This document shows positions 16,486 through 24,893 of a stretch of DNA of 43,469 bases, piece after piece. Every line of letters starts with the position of its first letter. The stretch's first letter is position 1. Under the pieces are notes generated by a model. The model was not told where the DNA came from and searched no databases. It saw only the letters and a program-made list of their open reading frames with translations. This DNA comes from an uncultured Prevotella sp. Lineage in GTDB: Bacteria; Bacteroidota; Bacteroidia; Bacteroidales; Bacteroidaceae. The translations under genes were made by a program, and so were the position numbers. Location of the stretch: NCBI GenBank assembly GCA_900316295.1, contig ONCJ01000030.1, forward strand, positions 1-43,469. The letters are read 5' to 3'.

Positions 16486-19475
16486 TTCTCGGGAAGCAAC
16501 ACCACGCCCTCCTGTTTCATTCCGTCCATCATAATATGCAACGGTTTGTCAAATCTGACATGACGTACATATTCTGTCTCCTCAACAGCAGGCATACTGT
16601 CGAGTATCTGTTTCTGATAGACTCCTTCATCCTTGTACGCATTAACAGTGAAATAGCCCACTCCGAAACTCGTAAGGTTCTGGAAGAAGTGGGTGCCCTG
16701 TGACGGATCAACACGATAATTGCGCAGACCCTCCTCCACTATCACACGTGCCGCACTGATATGAGGCCACTTCACCGGAATGCCAAGCCATGAGTCGCTG
16801 GAGCCCCAACGACCTGGACCCACGAGAACATAGCTCTTGCCTTCGGCGGCGAATTTACGATTAAATCGTTCGATTTGATCGGCGATAGTAGTATTGTTCA
16901 TTGCCGTAAAATTATCATCCGTCTTAACGTATATCACATCACATACATCCTCTGACACGCCATGTCCCAGCGACATGTGGGATCGTAGGAGGCAACGTTC
17001 ATCTGGTATAGTGAGCAAATCATCATCCAGCACCTGCTTGGAGTCTACGATAGGACGAATCTGCAGTAAGTACAACTCGCCAGATTTGTCTTCATTTATA
17101 TTACAAGCAAACTCTATCTCCACAGGTCGGCGCATTGCCTCCGAGCCATAGGTCATAGACTTCTGTAACAACTCTGGCAGAGGGAACACTCCCTGCTGTA
17201 GCACGCCACAGAAGGAGATGATCTTTCTGCCACCCTCATACAATCCGTCACGTATCACCTGATCATACGGGTCAAAGGTTGAGGCAATATAATTGAGCGA
17301 GCCATCTTTATCGGCATCCTTAACCTTCAGCTTGAGGATATTAAAACCGTCATCCACCTTGAAGTCATCTCCAATATGTTCCAGGTCTAAGGCATAGAAC
17401 TGAGTCTGTGTCTGACGCAAGGCTATCTCCATTTCGCTCATCTGAAGTACCTGGTCGGGATGATAGGGAGACACACGCAGAGTCTGACCTCCATCCACGA
17501 TATACTTTCCGAGTCCGAGGGCGAGGCTGACGATACCTTCCTCAGCCGTCTCATCGCCTATCGGATAATAATTCAACGATCTCAACACACCACTTATGTT
17601 GGGATAGAAATGACTACCATACTGATGGCCTACGACCTCTTGCAGGATGACAGCCATCTTCTCCTGATCAATGACATTGGAAGTAGCTGTCATATATGCC
17701 TTAGAGTCGCGATAGAACACCGATGCGTAGACTCCCTTGATGGCACAAGCCAACATCCGCAACATCTCATACTTGTCCTCTAGATAAGGTATCATGTAGG
17801 TGGAATATATGCCTGCGAATGGTTGATAATGGGCATCTTCGAGTAGCGATGACGAACGGATGGCAATAGGCGACCGTGTAGCCTCGAAGAAGGTAAAGAA
17901 GTCGGCTATCAACGAGTCTGGCAACTGAGCACGTAGGAAGGCATGGAGTATTTCTTCGTCAGAAGCATCACTCAAAGCTATCTGATAAAGGTTATTGGTC
18001 TCCATAAACTCATCAAAGATATCGGTGCAGAGCACTACTGTCTTCGGTATCGACACTTTCGCATTCTCATACCCGTTGAAATCAGGATGGGTCTTGATGA
18101 TATTATCGAGGAATGCCAGTCCACGTCCTTTACCTCCCAAGGAGCCATCACCTATACGTGCAAAATGGCTATATGCATCAAAACGACCGCGGTCGAACAC
18201 AGCCACGACACCAAGGTTTTTCATCCTACGATACTGGACAATAGCATTGAAGATTATCTCCTTATGAGCCTCAACATCCTGCAGTTTGTGCCATGTCACC
18301 TGTTTAAGGAACTGAGATACCGGGAAGATGGCACGTGCGCATAGCCATCGACTGACATGATTGCGGCTGACGTGTCGCAGCATGGAGTCGTTAGGTATCT
18401 TGAAGATGTTGTCTTGCAGTTCCTTGAGATTATGGACACGTAGGATTGGCTCGTGCGTGGTTGCGTCACGAAAGACAAAGTCGCCAAAGCCCATGTGTTC
18501 CTCCATGATCTTACGAAGGTCACGGTTCATTGTCTTTGAGTTCTTGTCTACGAAGCGCAGATGCTCTGCCCTGGCGCGTTTCTCATTCTCTGTCTCTGAG
18601 CTTTGGAGGATTAGCGGCAGGAACTCATCACGCTGGCGTATCTCCCTGAGCAGTTTGAAGCCAGCCTCAGCATCCTTCTCTGACGAGGCTTGTTCGGCAG
18701 GTACGGCGTCGCCCATAGGAAAGCGCACGTCACTGATGACACCGAGCGTATTGTCATGATACTTATTATAAAGACTGATGGCCTCCTGGTAATTACGTGC
18801 CAGCACCACTTTTGGCCGTCCTCGCATACGCAGGGTGGCTTGGTGGCGGTTGAGTGCCTCGGTAGCGAAGCGTTGGCTCTGGACGAGAAGATAGCTATAT
18901 AGGTTTGGGAGGATTGACGAATAGAAACGGATATTATCCTCTACGAGGAGTATCATCTGCACGCCTCCCTCCTGAATGTCATGTTCGAGATTCATCTTAT
19001 CCTCAATAAGCTTGATGATAGAAAGGATGAGATTAGTATTTCCGAGCCAACAGAACACGTACTCGAAAATAGACAGGTCCTCGTTCTCCATACGTTTGGT
19101 GATACCATGGGCAAATGGTGTCAACACCACGCATCTCACGTCAGGACGCTGGGCTTTGATGGCTCGCGCGACTGAGAAAGCATCGTTATCAGCATTACCA
19201 GGCATGCATATCACTAAGTCAATATTGGTGGTTTGCATCACCTCCTCCGCCTCCTTGATAGTGCTGACCTGGGTGAATGTCGGCGGATAGCGCAAGCCCA
19301 GCTCCATATATTCGTTGTATATTTTCTCCTCTATACGACCATCATCCTCGAGCATGAACGCATCGTATGGGTTAGCTACTATCAACACATTATATATACG
19401 TCGTGTCATCAGATTGACAAACGTAACATCCTTGAGTAGGAATTGGCTCCATTCCTGCGGTATCTTTTCTCTCAT
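16482..19475 (-). CDS. Receiver-like and PEP/pyruvate-binding ATP-grasp protein
   Basis: A 997-residue soluble protein. Residues ~28-160 look like a degenerate receiver fold (YNVLIVANPYDAFMLEDD, DLVICMPGNADNDAFSVARA, VRCVVLTP). Residues ~174-315 look like a second, better preserved receiver: ILLVEDN with Glu179-Asp180, Asp249 in VISDVRFP, Ser-Ser in LILQSSETE and Lys311 in VDKNSK. From about 435 onward comes a PPDK/PEP-synthase N-terminal ATP-grasp domain, with GDGSLGGKGRGLAFL, SPIAIRSSSLLEDAHYQPFAG, then LALGLGKYIVDGG and ELYLLQIRPIVDS. The swivelling phosphohistidine domain and the PEP-binding barrel of true PEP synthase are not recognisable, so it should not be called ppsA. Large proteins of this plan occur widely in Bacteroidetes without an assigned function. 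A divergent promoter faces gdhA. Confidence 0.85.
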   Translation of the reverse strand: MREKIPQEWSQFLLKDVTFVNLMTRRIYNVLIVANPYDAFMLEDDGRIEEKIYNEYMELGLRYPPTFTQVSTIKEAEEVMQTTNIDLVICMPGNADNDAFSVARAIKAQRPDVRCVVLTPFAHGITKRMENEDLSIFEYVFCWLGNTNLILSIIKLIEDKMNLEHDIQEGGVQMILLVEDNIRFYSSILPNLYSYLLVQSQRFATEALNRHQATLRMRGRPKVVLARNYQEAISLYNKYHDNTLGVISDVRFPMGDAVPAEQASSEKDAEAGFKLLREIRQRDEFLPLILQSSETENEKRARAEHLRFVDKNSKTMNRDLRKIMEEHMGFGDFVFRDATTHEPILRVHNLKELQDNIFKIPNDSMLRHVSRNHVSRWLCARAIFPVSQFLKQVTWHKLQDVEAHKEIIFNAIVQYRRMKNLGVVAVFDRGRFDAYSHFARIGDGSLGGKGRGLAFLDNIIKTHPDFNGYENAKVSIPKTVVLCTDIFDEFMETNNLYQIALSDASDEEILHAFLRAQLPDSLIADFFTFFEATRSPIAIRSSSLLEDAHYQPFAGIYSTYMIPYLEDKYEMLRMLACAIKGVYASVFYRDSKAYMTATSNVIDQEKMAVILQEVVGHQYGSHFYPNISGVLRSLNYYPIGDETAEEGIVSLALGLGKYIVDGGQTLRVSPYHPDQVLQMSEMEIALRQTQTQFYALDLEHIGDDFKVDDGFNILKLKVKDADKDGSLNYIASTFDPYDQVIRDGLYEGGRKIISFCGVLQQGVFPLPELLQKSMTYGSEAMRRPVEIEFACNINEDKSGELYLLQIRPIVDSKQVLDDDLLTIPDERCLLRSHMSLGHGVSEDVCDVIYVKTDDNFTAMNNTTIADQIERFNRKFAAEGKSYVLVGPGRWGSSDSWLGIPVKWPHISAARVIVEEGLRNYRVDPSQGTHFFQNLTSFGVGYFTVNAYKDEGVYQKQILDSMPAVEETEYVRHVRFDKPLHIMMDGMKQEGVVLLPEN

Positions 19476-19495
19476 ATTGCGTAGTTGAATTTGTG

Positions 19496-19528
19496 CAAAA
19501 TTACAAATATATTTCTTATTGACACAAA
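19496..19528 (-). promoter_or_regulatory. Promoter of the receiver/ATP-grasp gene
   Basis: On the minus strand, TAATTTTG (19496-19503) matches the -7 consensus and TTTG (19525-19528) the -33, with a 21-base spacer. The -7 box is about 20 bases upstream of the ATG at 19475. Confidence 0.7.
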
Positions 19529-19554
19529 TTCATTGTAAAAAATAGTATTTTTCA

Positions 19555-19586
19555 TTTGGAGATTACTCATAAAAAGGGTACTTTTG
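19555..19586 (+). promoter_or_regulatory. Promoter of gdhA
   Basis: TTTG (19555-19558), a 20-base spacer and TACTTTTG (19579-19586) match the Bacteroidetes promoter in both boxes and in spacing. The predicted leader is about 50 bases long, up to the ATG at 19643. Confidence 0.75.
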
Positions 19587-19642
19587 CCATAAATAATGAC
19601 AAACTGAAACTAACAATAGTATCAACCTAAACATAAGAATCT

Positions 19643-20980
19643 ATGGACGTAGAGAAACTAATGCAATCACTGGAGCAGAAGCACCCAGGAGAATTGGAGT
19701 ATTTACAAGCAGTAAGAGAAGTTCTAATCTCTGTAAAGGATGTGTATAATCAGCATCCTGAGTTTGAGAAAGCAAAACTAATCGAACGACTGGTAGAGCC
19801 AGAAAGGGTTATCACATTCCGCGTACCCTGGACGGACGACAAGGGTGAGGTACATGTCAATTTGGGCTACAGAGTACAGTTTAACAGTGCTATAGGTCCG
19901 TACAAGGGAGGACTGCGTTTCCACTCATCTGTAAACCTGAGCATACTGAAGTTCCTCGGGTTTGAGCAAACCTTCAAGAACGCTCTGACCACGCTACCAA
20001 TGGGTGGTGGCAAGGGCGGTAGCGACTTCTCTATTCGCGGTCGTTCGGATGCCGAGGTTATGCGTTTCTGCCAAGCTTTCATGACAGAGTTATACCGACA
20101 CATCGGTCCCGATGAGGACGTTCCTGCTGGCGACATCGGCGTGGGAAGCAGGGAGGTTGGCTACCTCTTCGGAATGTACAAGAAGCTGACACACCAGTTC
20201 CAGGGTGTGCTCACTGGCAAGGGACTGGAATTTGGCGGTTCGCGCATACGTCCGGAAGCAACGGGCTATGGTGCCATATACTTCGTCAACCACATGCTGG
20301 CAACACGCGGCATAGACATCAAGGGTAAGACCATTGCTCTGAGCGGATTTGGCAATGTGGCATGGGGTGCCGCAAAGAAAGCCACAGAACTGGGAGCAAA
20401 GGTCATCACCATAAGCGGTCCCGACGGATATATATATGATCCTGCAGGACTGGACGACGAGAAGATTGAGTATATGCTGGAGCTGAGAGCCAGCGGCAAC
20501 GACGTATGCCAGCCCTACGAGGAGGAGTTTGACGGAGCACAGTTCTTCGCAGGCAAGAAGCCTTGGGAGCAGAAAGCTGATATCTACCTGCCATGTGCCA
20601 CCCAGAACGAGCTCAACGGCGAGGATGCTGACCACATCTTAGCCAACAAGCCGCTATGCGTTGCCGAGGTCAGCAATATGGGATGTACAGCTGAGGCTGC
20701 TGAGAAGTTTGTTGCTACAGAGACTCTCTTTGCACCTGGCAAGGCTGTGAATGCTGGCGGTGTGGCAACGAGTGGACTGGAAATGACACAAAACTCCATG
20801 CGACTGACATGGAGTGACAAGGAGGTTGACGAGAAGCTGCACTATATAATGCACTCGATACACGAGCAATGTGTGAAGTATGGCAAGCAGCCTAACGGAT
20901 ATATCGACTATGTGAAAGGTGCAAACATTGCTGGTTTCATGAAGGTAGCCAAAGCAATGCTGGCACAGGGAATAGTATAA
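19643..20980 (+). CDS. gdhA: NADP-type glutamate dehydrogenase
   Basis: A 445-residue enzyme that interconverts 2-oxoglutarate plus ammonium with glutamate in the cytoplasm, the central ammonium assimilation route in gut Bacteroidales. The length fits the hexameric NADP-dependent class. Active-site segments are intact: GPYKGGLRFH (Lys88), MGGGKGGSDF (Lys124, the catalytic lysine region) and PAGDIGVGSREVG (Asp164). The Rossmann segment is ALSGFGNVAWGAAKKATELG. The C-terminal segment KGANIAGFMKVAKAMLAQG is typical. It has its own strong promoter and ends in a hairpin terminator, so it is monocistronic. The call of NADP specificity rests on overall similarity rather than on a tested residue. Confidence 0.97.
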   Translation: MDVEKLMQSLEQKHPGELEYLQAVREVLISVKDVYNQHPEFEKAKLIERLVEPERVITFRVPWTDDKGEVHVNLGYRVQFNSAIGPYKGGLRFHSSVNLSILKFLGFEQTFKNALTTLPMGGGKGGSDFSIRGRSDAEVMRFCQAFMTELYRHIGPDEDVPAGDIGVGSREVGYLFGMYKKLTHQFQGVLTGKGLEFGGSRIRPEATGYGAIYFVNHMLATRGIDIKGKTIALSGFGNVAWGAAKKATELGAKVITISGPDGYIYDPAGLDDEKIEYMLELRASGNDVCQPYEEEFDGAQFFAGKKPWEQKADIYLPCATQNELNGEDADHILANKPLCVAEVSNMGCTAEAAEKFVATETLFAPGKAVNAGGVATSGLEMTQNSMRLTWSDKEVDEKLHYIMHSIHEQCVKYGKQPNGYIDYVKGANIAGFMKVAKAMLAQGIV

Positions 20981-20986
20981 AGAGAA

Positions 20987-21023
20987 AAGAGGGGTGAGAA
21001 GCAATGCTTGCTTCTCACCTCTT
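20987..21023. terminator. Hairpin between gdhA and the convergent lipoprotein gene
   Basis: AAGAGGGGTGAGAAGCAA (20987-21004) pairs with TTGCTTCTCACCTCTT (21008-21023) around a three-base loop, with a two-G bulge. It starts seven bases after the gdhA stop and covers the last codons of the minus-strand gene, so it could stop transcription from both sides. No long T-tract follows. Confidence 0.65.
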
Positions 21024-21860
21024 AGTAGCTACCGTAAACTCCGTCACCTTGCTGATCTTCTCATTACCCTGCAAGACTGACAGACAGAAGAGGACCTTTC
21101 CATCCTTAACCTTCTTGTCAGCCTTCACCATCGCAGTATAGCGGATGCCCTTGCCTGGAGCAATACGCTCTACATGGATGCTTGGACTGATGTAGATATG
21201 GCGGTTGTTGTCTGCCTCTACGACACATGGCTGCACGTCGAAGACAGGCTTGTCTGAGCGGTTCATTACCTCGAAGATAATCTTTCCCGTCTCCCCACGA
21301 GTAAGGATGCCATTACGGTCTTCGTCGATAAAGCGGGCATTGACAATCTCTATATTGGTATCGTAACTATAGTTAGATGCCAATTCCTCTACGCTCGACG
21401 TTGCTGGCTCCTTGGTAGTAGGCTCTGAGGCACTATAGTTGCCGGTATAGTCTTCACTGTGGAAGTCATACAGACGGTCATCGCCACTGTTGCTCTCGTC
21501 AAACCCGCTATCGTTGTAGTCGCTGTAGTCGCTGTCGTTATCATAGTTATATTGTCTCTGTCTGCTCATAACGCCACGCTCACGAGCCTTGCGTTCCTGC
21601 ACACGCTGATAATGGTCATGTACATCACGCTGGGCTTTCTCGTCAGCCTGTGCTCCTACGGCAGCACCTACTACAGCACCACCAGCCATACCGATGATGG
21701 TACCAAGGTCGGAACCGCGAGGACCACCAGCTATTCCGCCTATAGCTGATCCAAGGATTGCGCCGAAGCCGCCACCTGTCATAGCGCCACTTCCTGTATA
21801 TGTGCCACAACTGCTAAGCATCAGCACCGTACCTATTGCTAAAATCGTTACCTTTTTCAT
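21015..21860 (-). CDS. Glycine-zipper lipoprotein
   Basis: A 281-residue protein with a lipoprotein signal (VLMLSSCGTY, Cys18). Residues ~22-72 form a glycine-zipper segment typical of outer-membrane-associated proteins (GAMTGGGFGAILGSAIGGIA, then LGTIIGMAGGAVVGAAVGAQ). A charged helix (DEKAQRDVHDHYQRVQERKA) and a low-complexity Asp/Ser/Tyr linker follow. The C-terminal half (about 165-281) is a beta-type domain beginning NIEIVNARFIDEDRNG, with an EF-loop-like DEDRNG stretch. It then reads like a CARDB-type domain (GKIIFEVMNRSDKPVFDVQP). It is probably anchored in the envelope. The exact role is unknown; similar proteins are common and appear constitutive. Confidence 0.82.
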   Translation of the reverse strand: MKKVTILAIGTVLMLSSCGTYTGSGAMTGGGFGAILGSAIGGIAGGPRGSDLGTIIGMAGGAVVGAAVGAQADEKAQRDVHDHYQRVQERKARERGVMSRQRQYNYDNDSDYSDYNDSGFDESNSGDDRLYDFHSEDYTGNYSASEPTTKEPATSSVEELASNYSYDTNIEIVNARFIDEDRNGILTRGETGKIIFEVMNRSDKPVFDVQPCVVEADNNRHIYISPSIHVERIAPGKGIRYTAMVKADKKVKDGKVLFCLSVLQGNEKISKVTEFTVATKR

Positions 21861-21895
21861 AGTCGTTATTATTTAATTGTCACATTTTCACGATG

Positions 21896-21903
21896 CAAAA
21901 ATA
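21896..21903 (-). promoter_or_regulatory. Candidate -7 element of the glycine-zipper gene
   Basis: On the minus strand TATTTTTG followed by CATCG fits TAnnTTTG and lies 36 bases upstream of the ATG at 21860. A -33 TTTG is not evident at 19-21 bases. Confidence 0.45.
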
Positions 21904-21931
21904 AGAAGAAACAACCACAACAGCAAGGAGT

Positions 21932-21956
21932 TTTTCCCTATTTTCTATAGGGGAAA
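21932..21956. repeat. Inverted repeat upstream of the GH92 gene
   Basis: TTTTCCCTAT (21932-21941) and ATAGGGGAAA (21947-21956) form a 10-base-pair stem with one G-T pair and a five-base loop. It lies 39 bases before the GH92 ATG. It may be an operator or an RNA hairpin in the leader. No good TAnnTTTG box was found for the GH92 gene. Confidence 0.5.
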
Positions 21957-21994
21957 CCCTAAACAGGATTGTTTTAATAATAAACCATATACCT

Positions 21995-24262
21995 ATGATA
22001 CAACGTTCTCGTCTCTTCATGTTTGCCGTTACACTCCTTATGTCTATCATCACGGCTATTGCACAAAAGCAAGTAACTGATTATGTGGACCCGTTTATCG
22101 GCACCACCAACTTCAGCGTATGCCATCCTGGAGCTGTCACGCCACACGGGTTGATGTCGGTAGTACCTTTCAATGTCATGGGGTCTGATCTCAACCAGTT
22201 TGACAAGGACTCACGTTGGTGGTCAGCCCCATACGAGCACAACAACAGCTACCTCACAGGCTTTGCTCATGTCACGCTGAGTGGTGTGGGATGTCCCGAG
22301 ATGGGTACACTACTCCTCATGCCGACGACGGGCGACCTTGACGTAGACTATCACAGCTACGGAACAGCATATTCCGAAGAGGCGGCTTCGCCAGGCTACT
22401 ACGCAGTGAAACTGGACAAGTATGACATACTATGCGAAGTGAGCGCCACGACTCGTACATCCGCAGAACGGTATACATTTCCTAAGGGACGTGCCAACAT
22501 ACTTCTCAATCTCGGCGAGGGACTCACCAACGAGACGGGGGCAATGGTCAAAAGGGTATCCGAGACGGAGATTGAGGGTCATAGGCTGCTTGGCACCTTC
22601 TGCTACAACTCTCAGGCTGTATTCCCCATCTATTTCGTAATGAGGGTAAACAAGACACCGAAGGGCAGTGGCTACTGGAAGAAACAGCCTGCAATGAAGG
22701 GTGTGGAGGCTCAATGGGACAAAGACAACGGCAGATATAAACTCTATACACGATATGGCAGAGAGCTGTCTGGCAATGACATAGGCTATTTCATGGAGTT
22801 CGACTGTGAGGAGGGCGAGCAGATTGAGGTGCAGATGGGAGTCTCGTTCACAAGCATCGCCAATGCCCGACAGAATCTTGATACGGAACAGCATGACTTT
22901 AGTTTTGACACTGTACGCACGAAGGCAAGACAGATGTGGGAGGACTGTCTCAATGTCATTACCGTAGAGGGTGGTTCAGAAGCCCAACGTCGCATCTTCT
23001 ACACTGCGCTGTACCACACACAGATCCATCCCAGCATACTGCAAGATGTCAATGGCGACTATCCCATAATGGAGAGCTACAAGACAGGTAACACCAAAGG
23101 AAACCGATATACCATATTCTCACTCTGGGACACCTATCGCAACCTCCACCAGTTAGAGACCCTACTCTACCCCGAACGTCAGATTGACATGGTACGCTCG
23201 ATGATTGACATGTATAAGGAGTGGGGATGGATGCCGAAGTGGGAACTGTTCGGCAGGGAGACATGGACGATGGAGGGCGACCCATCAATCCCTGTCATCA
23301 CCGACACATATCTGAAGGGACTACGCGACTTTGACATCACCACTGCATACGAGGCTTTCGCCAAGTCGGCTACCACTCCTGGCAAGGACAACCTCATGCG
23401 TCCTGACATTGACCCATACCTCAGCAAAGGATACGTGCCACTGGGCGAATATGCGCAAGACGAGTCGGGCGACAACTCCGTCTCACACGCTTTGGAATAC
23501 TATATCGCCGACTATGCGTTGTCACGGCTCGCCAGCGCACTGGGCAAGCAGGAAGATGCCAAGCGCTTCTACAAACAGAGTCTGGGCTACCGCAACTACT
23601 ACTCCAAGGAGTTTGGCACACTACGTCCACGCCATGCCGACGGCTCATTCCTCACTCCGTTCAATCCGAAGGACGGTGCTGACTTCTCCAATGCACCAGG
23701 ATTTCATGAGGGGTCGGCATGGAACTACACCTTCTATGTACCTCATGACGTTAAGGGACTGGCTCGTCTCATGGGTGGCAACAAAGCATTCGTCAGCACA
23801 CTACAACGAGTCTTCGACGAGGGTCTGTACGACCCAGCCAATGAGCCCGACATAGCCTATCCATACCTCTTCAGCTATTTCCCAGGCGAGGAGTGGCGCA
23901 CGCAGAAAGAGGTCAGACGACTCATCGACAAGTACTATACCGACCGTCCCGACGGCATCCCTGGCAATGAGGACTGCGGCACAATGTCCAGTTGGCTGGT
24001 ATTCTCCATGATAGGTATCTATCCTGACTGTCCTGGCGACCCCAGCTATACCATAACCTCACCAGTATTCGACCGTGTGACGCTCCATTTAGACAAGCAC
24101 TACTACCCCAATGGCGATCTCGTCATCACATCACTGCGCCCCGACAGTGCTGCCAACACCATCCAAAGCATGACTCTCGGAGGCAAAAAGCTGTCAACAT
24201 ATCGAATCAGTCACGAACAACTCATTAAAGGAAAAGAACTGACACTACAGATGAGGAGGTAA
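21995..24262 (+). CDS. GH92 alpha-1,2-type mannosidase
   Basis: A 755-residue exported glycosidase with a signal peptide (about 1-23, ending TAIAQ). The mature protein begins with the GH92 hallmark VTDYVDPFIGTTN, then CHPGAVTPHGLMSVVPF and YLTGFAHVTLSGVGCPEMG. The catalytic (alpha/alpha)6 domain contains FSLWDTYRNLHQLETLLYPE and GRETWTMEGDPSIPV. The calcium and catalytic segment is PGNEDCGTMSSWLVFSMIG (657 on, Asp660 in the position of the family's catalytic base). GH92 enzymes are calcium-dependent, inverting exo-alpha-mannosidases that trim host or yeast mannans. Linkage preference cannot be read from sequence. It stands alone, with no SusC/SusD pair in the window, so it is not in an obvious polysaccharide utilisation locus here. 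Confidence 0.95.
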   Translation: MIQRSRLFMFAVTLLMSIITAIAQKQVTDYVDPFIGTTNFSVCHPGAVTPHGLMSVVPFNVMGSDLNQFDKDSRWWSAPYEHNNSYLTGFAHVTLSGVGCPEMGTLLLMPTTGDLDVDYHSYGTAYSEEAASPGYYAVKLDKYDILCEVSATTRTSAERYTFPKGRANILLNLGEGLTNETGAMVKRVSETEIEGHRLLGTFCYNSQAVFPIYFVMRVNKTPKGSGYWKKQPAMKGVEAQWDKDNGRYKLYTRYGRELSGNDIGYFMEFDCEEGEQIEVQMGVSFTSIANARQNLDTEQHDFSFDTVRTKARQMWEDCLNVITVEGGSEAQRRIFYTALYHTQIHPSILQDVNGDYPIMESYKTGNTKGNRYTIFSLWDTYRNLHQLETLLYPERQIDMVRSMIDMYKEWGWMPKWELFGRETWTMEGDPSIPVITDTYLKGLRDFDITTAYEAFAKSATTPGKDNLMRPDIDPYLSKGYVPLGEYAQDESGDNSVSHALEYYIADYALSRLASALGKQEDAKRFYKQSLGYRNYYSKEFGTLRPRHADGSFLTPFNPKDGADFSNAPGFHEGSAWNYTFYVPHDVKGLARLMGGNKAFVSTLQRVFDEGLYDPANEPDIAYPYLFSYFPGEEWRTQKEVRRLIDKYYTDRPDGIPGNEDCGTMSSWLVFSMIGIYPDCPGDPSYTITSPVFDRVTLHLDKHYYPNGDLVITSLRPDSAANTIQSMTLGGKKLSTYRISHEQLIKGKELTLQMRR

Positions 24263-24276
24263 GAGACGTAAAAAGC

Positions 24277-24304
24277 AGAGGGTGTACCGCTTGGTACACC
24301 CTCT
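24277..24304. terminator. Bidirectional hairpin terminator, GH92 / ribosomal operon
   Basis: A perfect 12-base-pair stem, AGAGGGTGTACC (24277-24288) with GGTACACCCTCT (24293-24304), has a GCTT loop. On the minus strand it is followed by GCTTTTTA, a good U-tract for ending the ribosomal operon after rplQ. On the plus strand it ends GH92 transcription with a weaker CT-rich tail. Confidence 0.85.
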
Positions 24305-24327
24305 ATCTCTCTTTATTCTATAAAAAT

Positions 24328-24843
24328 TTATTCAGCCTTTGCTTCTTCAGCCTTTGGCTCCTCAGCAGGAGTTTCTGCTACCGGCTCCTCTGCCTTTACC
24401 TCCTCAGCAGGGGTTTCTGCCTTTGGAGCAGCCTTGCGGCTACGACGAGTCTTCTTAGCAGCCTTTGGAGTCTTTGCCATGTTCTCATCGAAGTCTACGA
24501 GCTCGATGAAAGCGATGTCGGCTGCGTCGCCCTGACGATGACCGAGCTTAATCACGCGAGTGTAACCGCCTGGACGGTCACCAATCTTTGGAGCTACTAC
24601 AGAGAAGAGTTCCTTCAGTGCCTCTTTGTTCTGCAGATAGCTGAAGACTACACGACGAGAATTGGTGGTGTCTTCCTTTGACTTCGTGAGCAGTGGCTCG
24701 ACATACTTCTTCAGAGCCTTTGCCTTTGCGAGGGTCGTAGTGATTCTTTTGTGCATGATCAGCGAGATTGCCATGTTTGCAAGCATGGCGCGACGGTGGT
24801 CTGCAGTACGACCCAGATGGTTGAATTTCTTATTGTGTCTCAT
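24328..24843 (-). CDS. rplQ: Ribosomal protein L17 with acidic tail
   Basis: A 171-residue large-subunit protein and the last gene of the ribosomal block. The L17 core is residues 1-~118 ([20 protein letters not shown], then [17 protein letters not shown] and [20 protein letters not shown]). A basic segment ([15 protein letters not shown]) and a Glu/Ala/Pro-rich C-terminal extension of about 35 residues, with repeated PAEE and KAEE units, follow. Such tails are usual in Bacteroidetes L17. It begins 50 bases after the rpoA stop and is followed by a strong terminator. Confidence 0.97.
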   Translation of the reverse strand: MRHNKKFNHLGRTADHRRAMLANMAISLIMHKRITTTLAKAKALKKYVEPLLTKSKEDTTNSRRVVFSYLQNKEALKELFSVVAPKIGDRPGGYTRVIKLGHRQGDAADIAFIELVDFDENMAKTPKAAKKTRRSRKAAPKAETPAEEVKAEEPVAETPAEEPKAEEAKAE

Positions 24844-24893
24844 TGTTTTGTTTCTTTAAGAGGACAGGAAAATTGTCAATTATCAATTGAAAA

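Noticed and set aside
16482-19475. Phosphoenolpyruvate synthase (ppsA)
   Set aside because: Only the ATP-grasp N-terminal domain is recognisable; the phosphohistidine and PEP-barrel domains are not.
24328-24450. Unusual acidic tail of L17 as a novelty
   Set aside because: C-terminal Ala/Glu/Pro-rich extensions of L17 are usual in Bacteroidetes.
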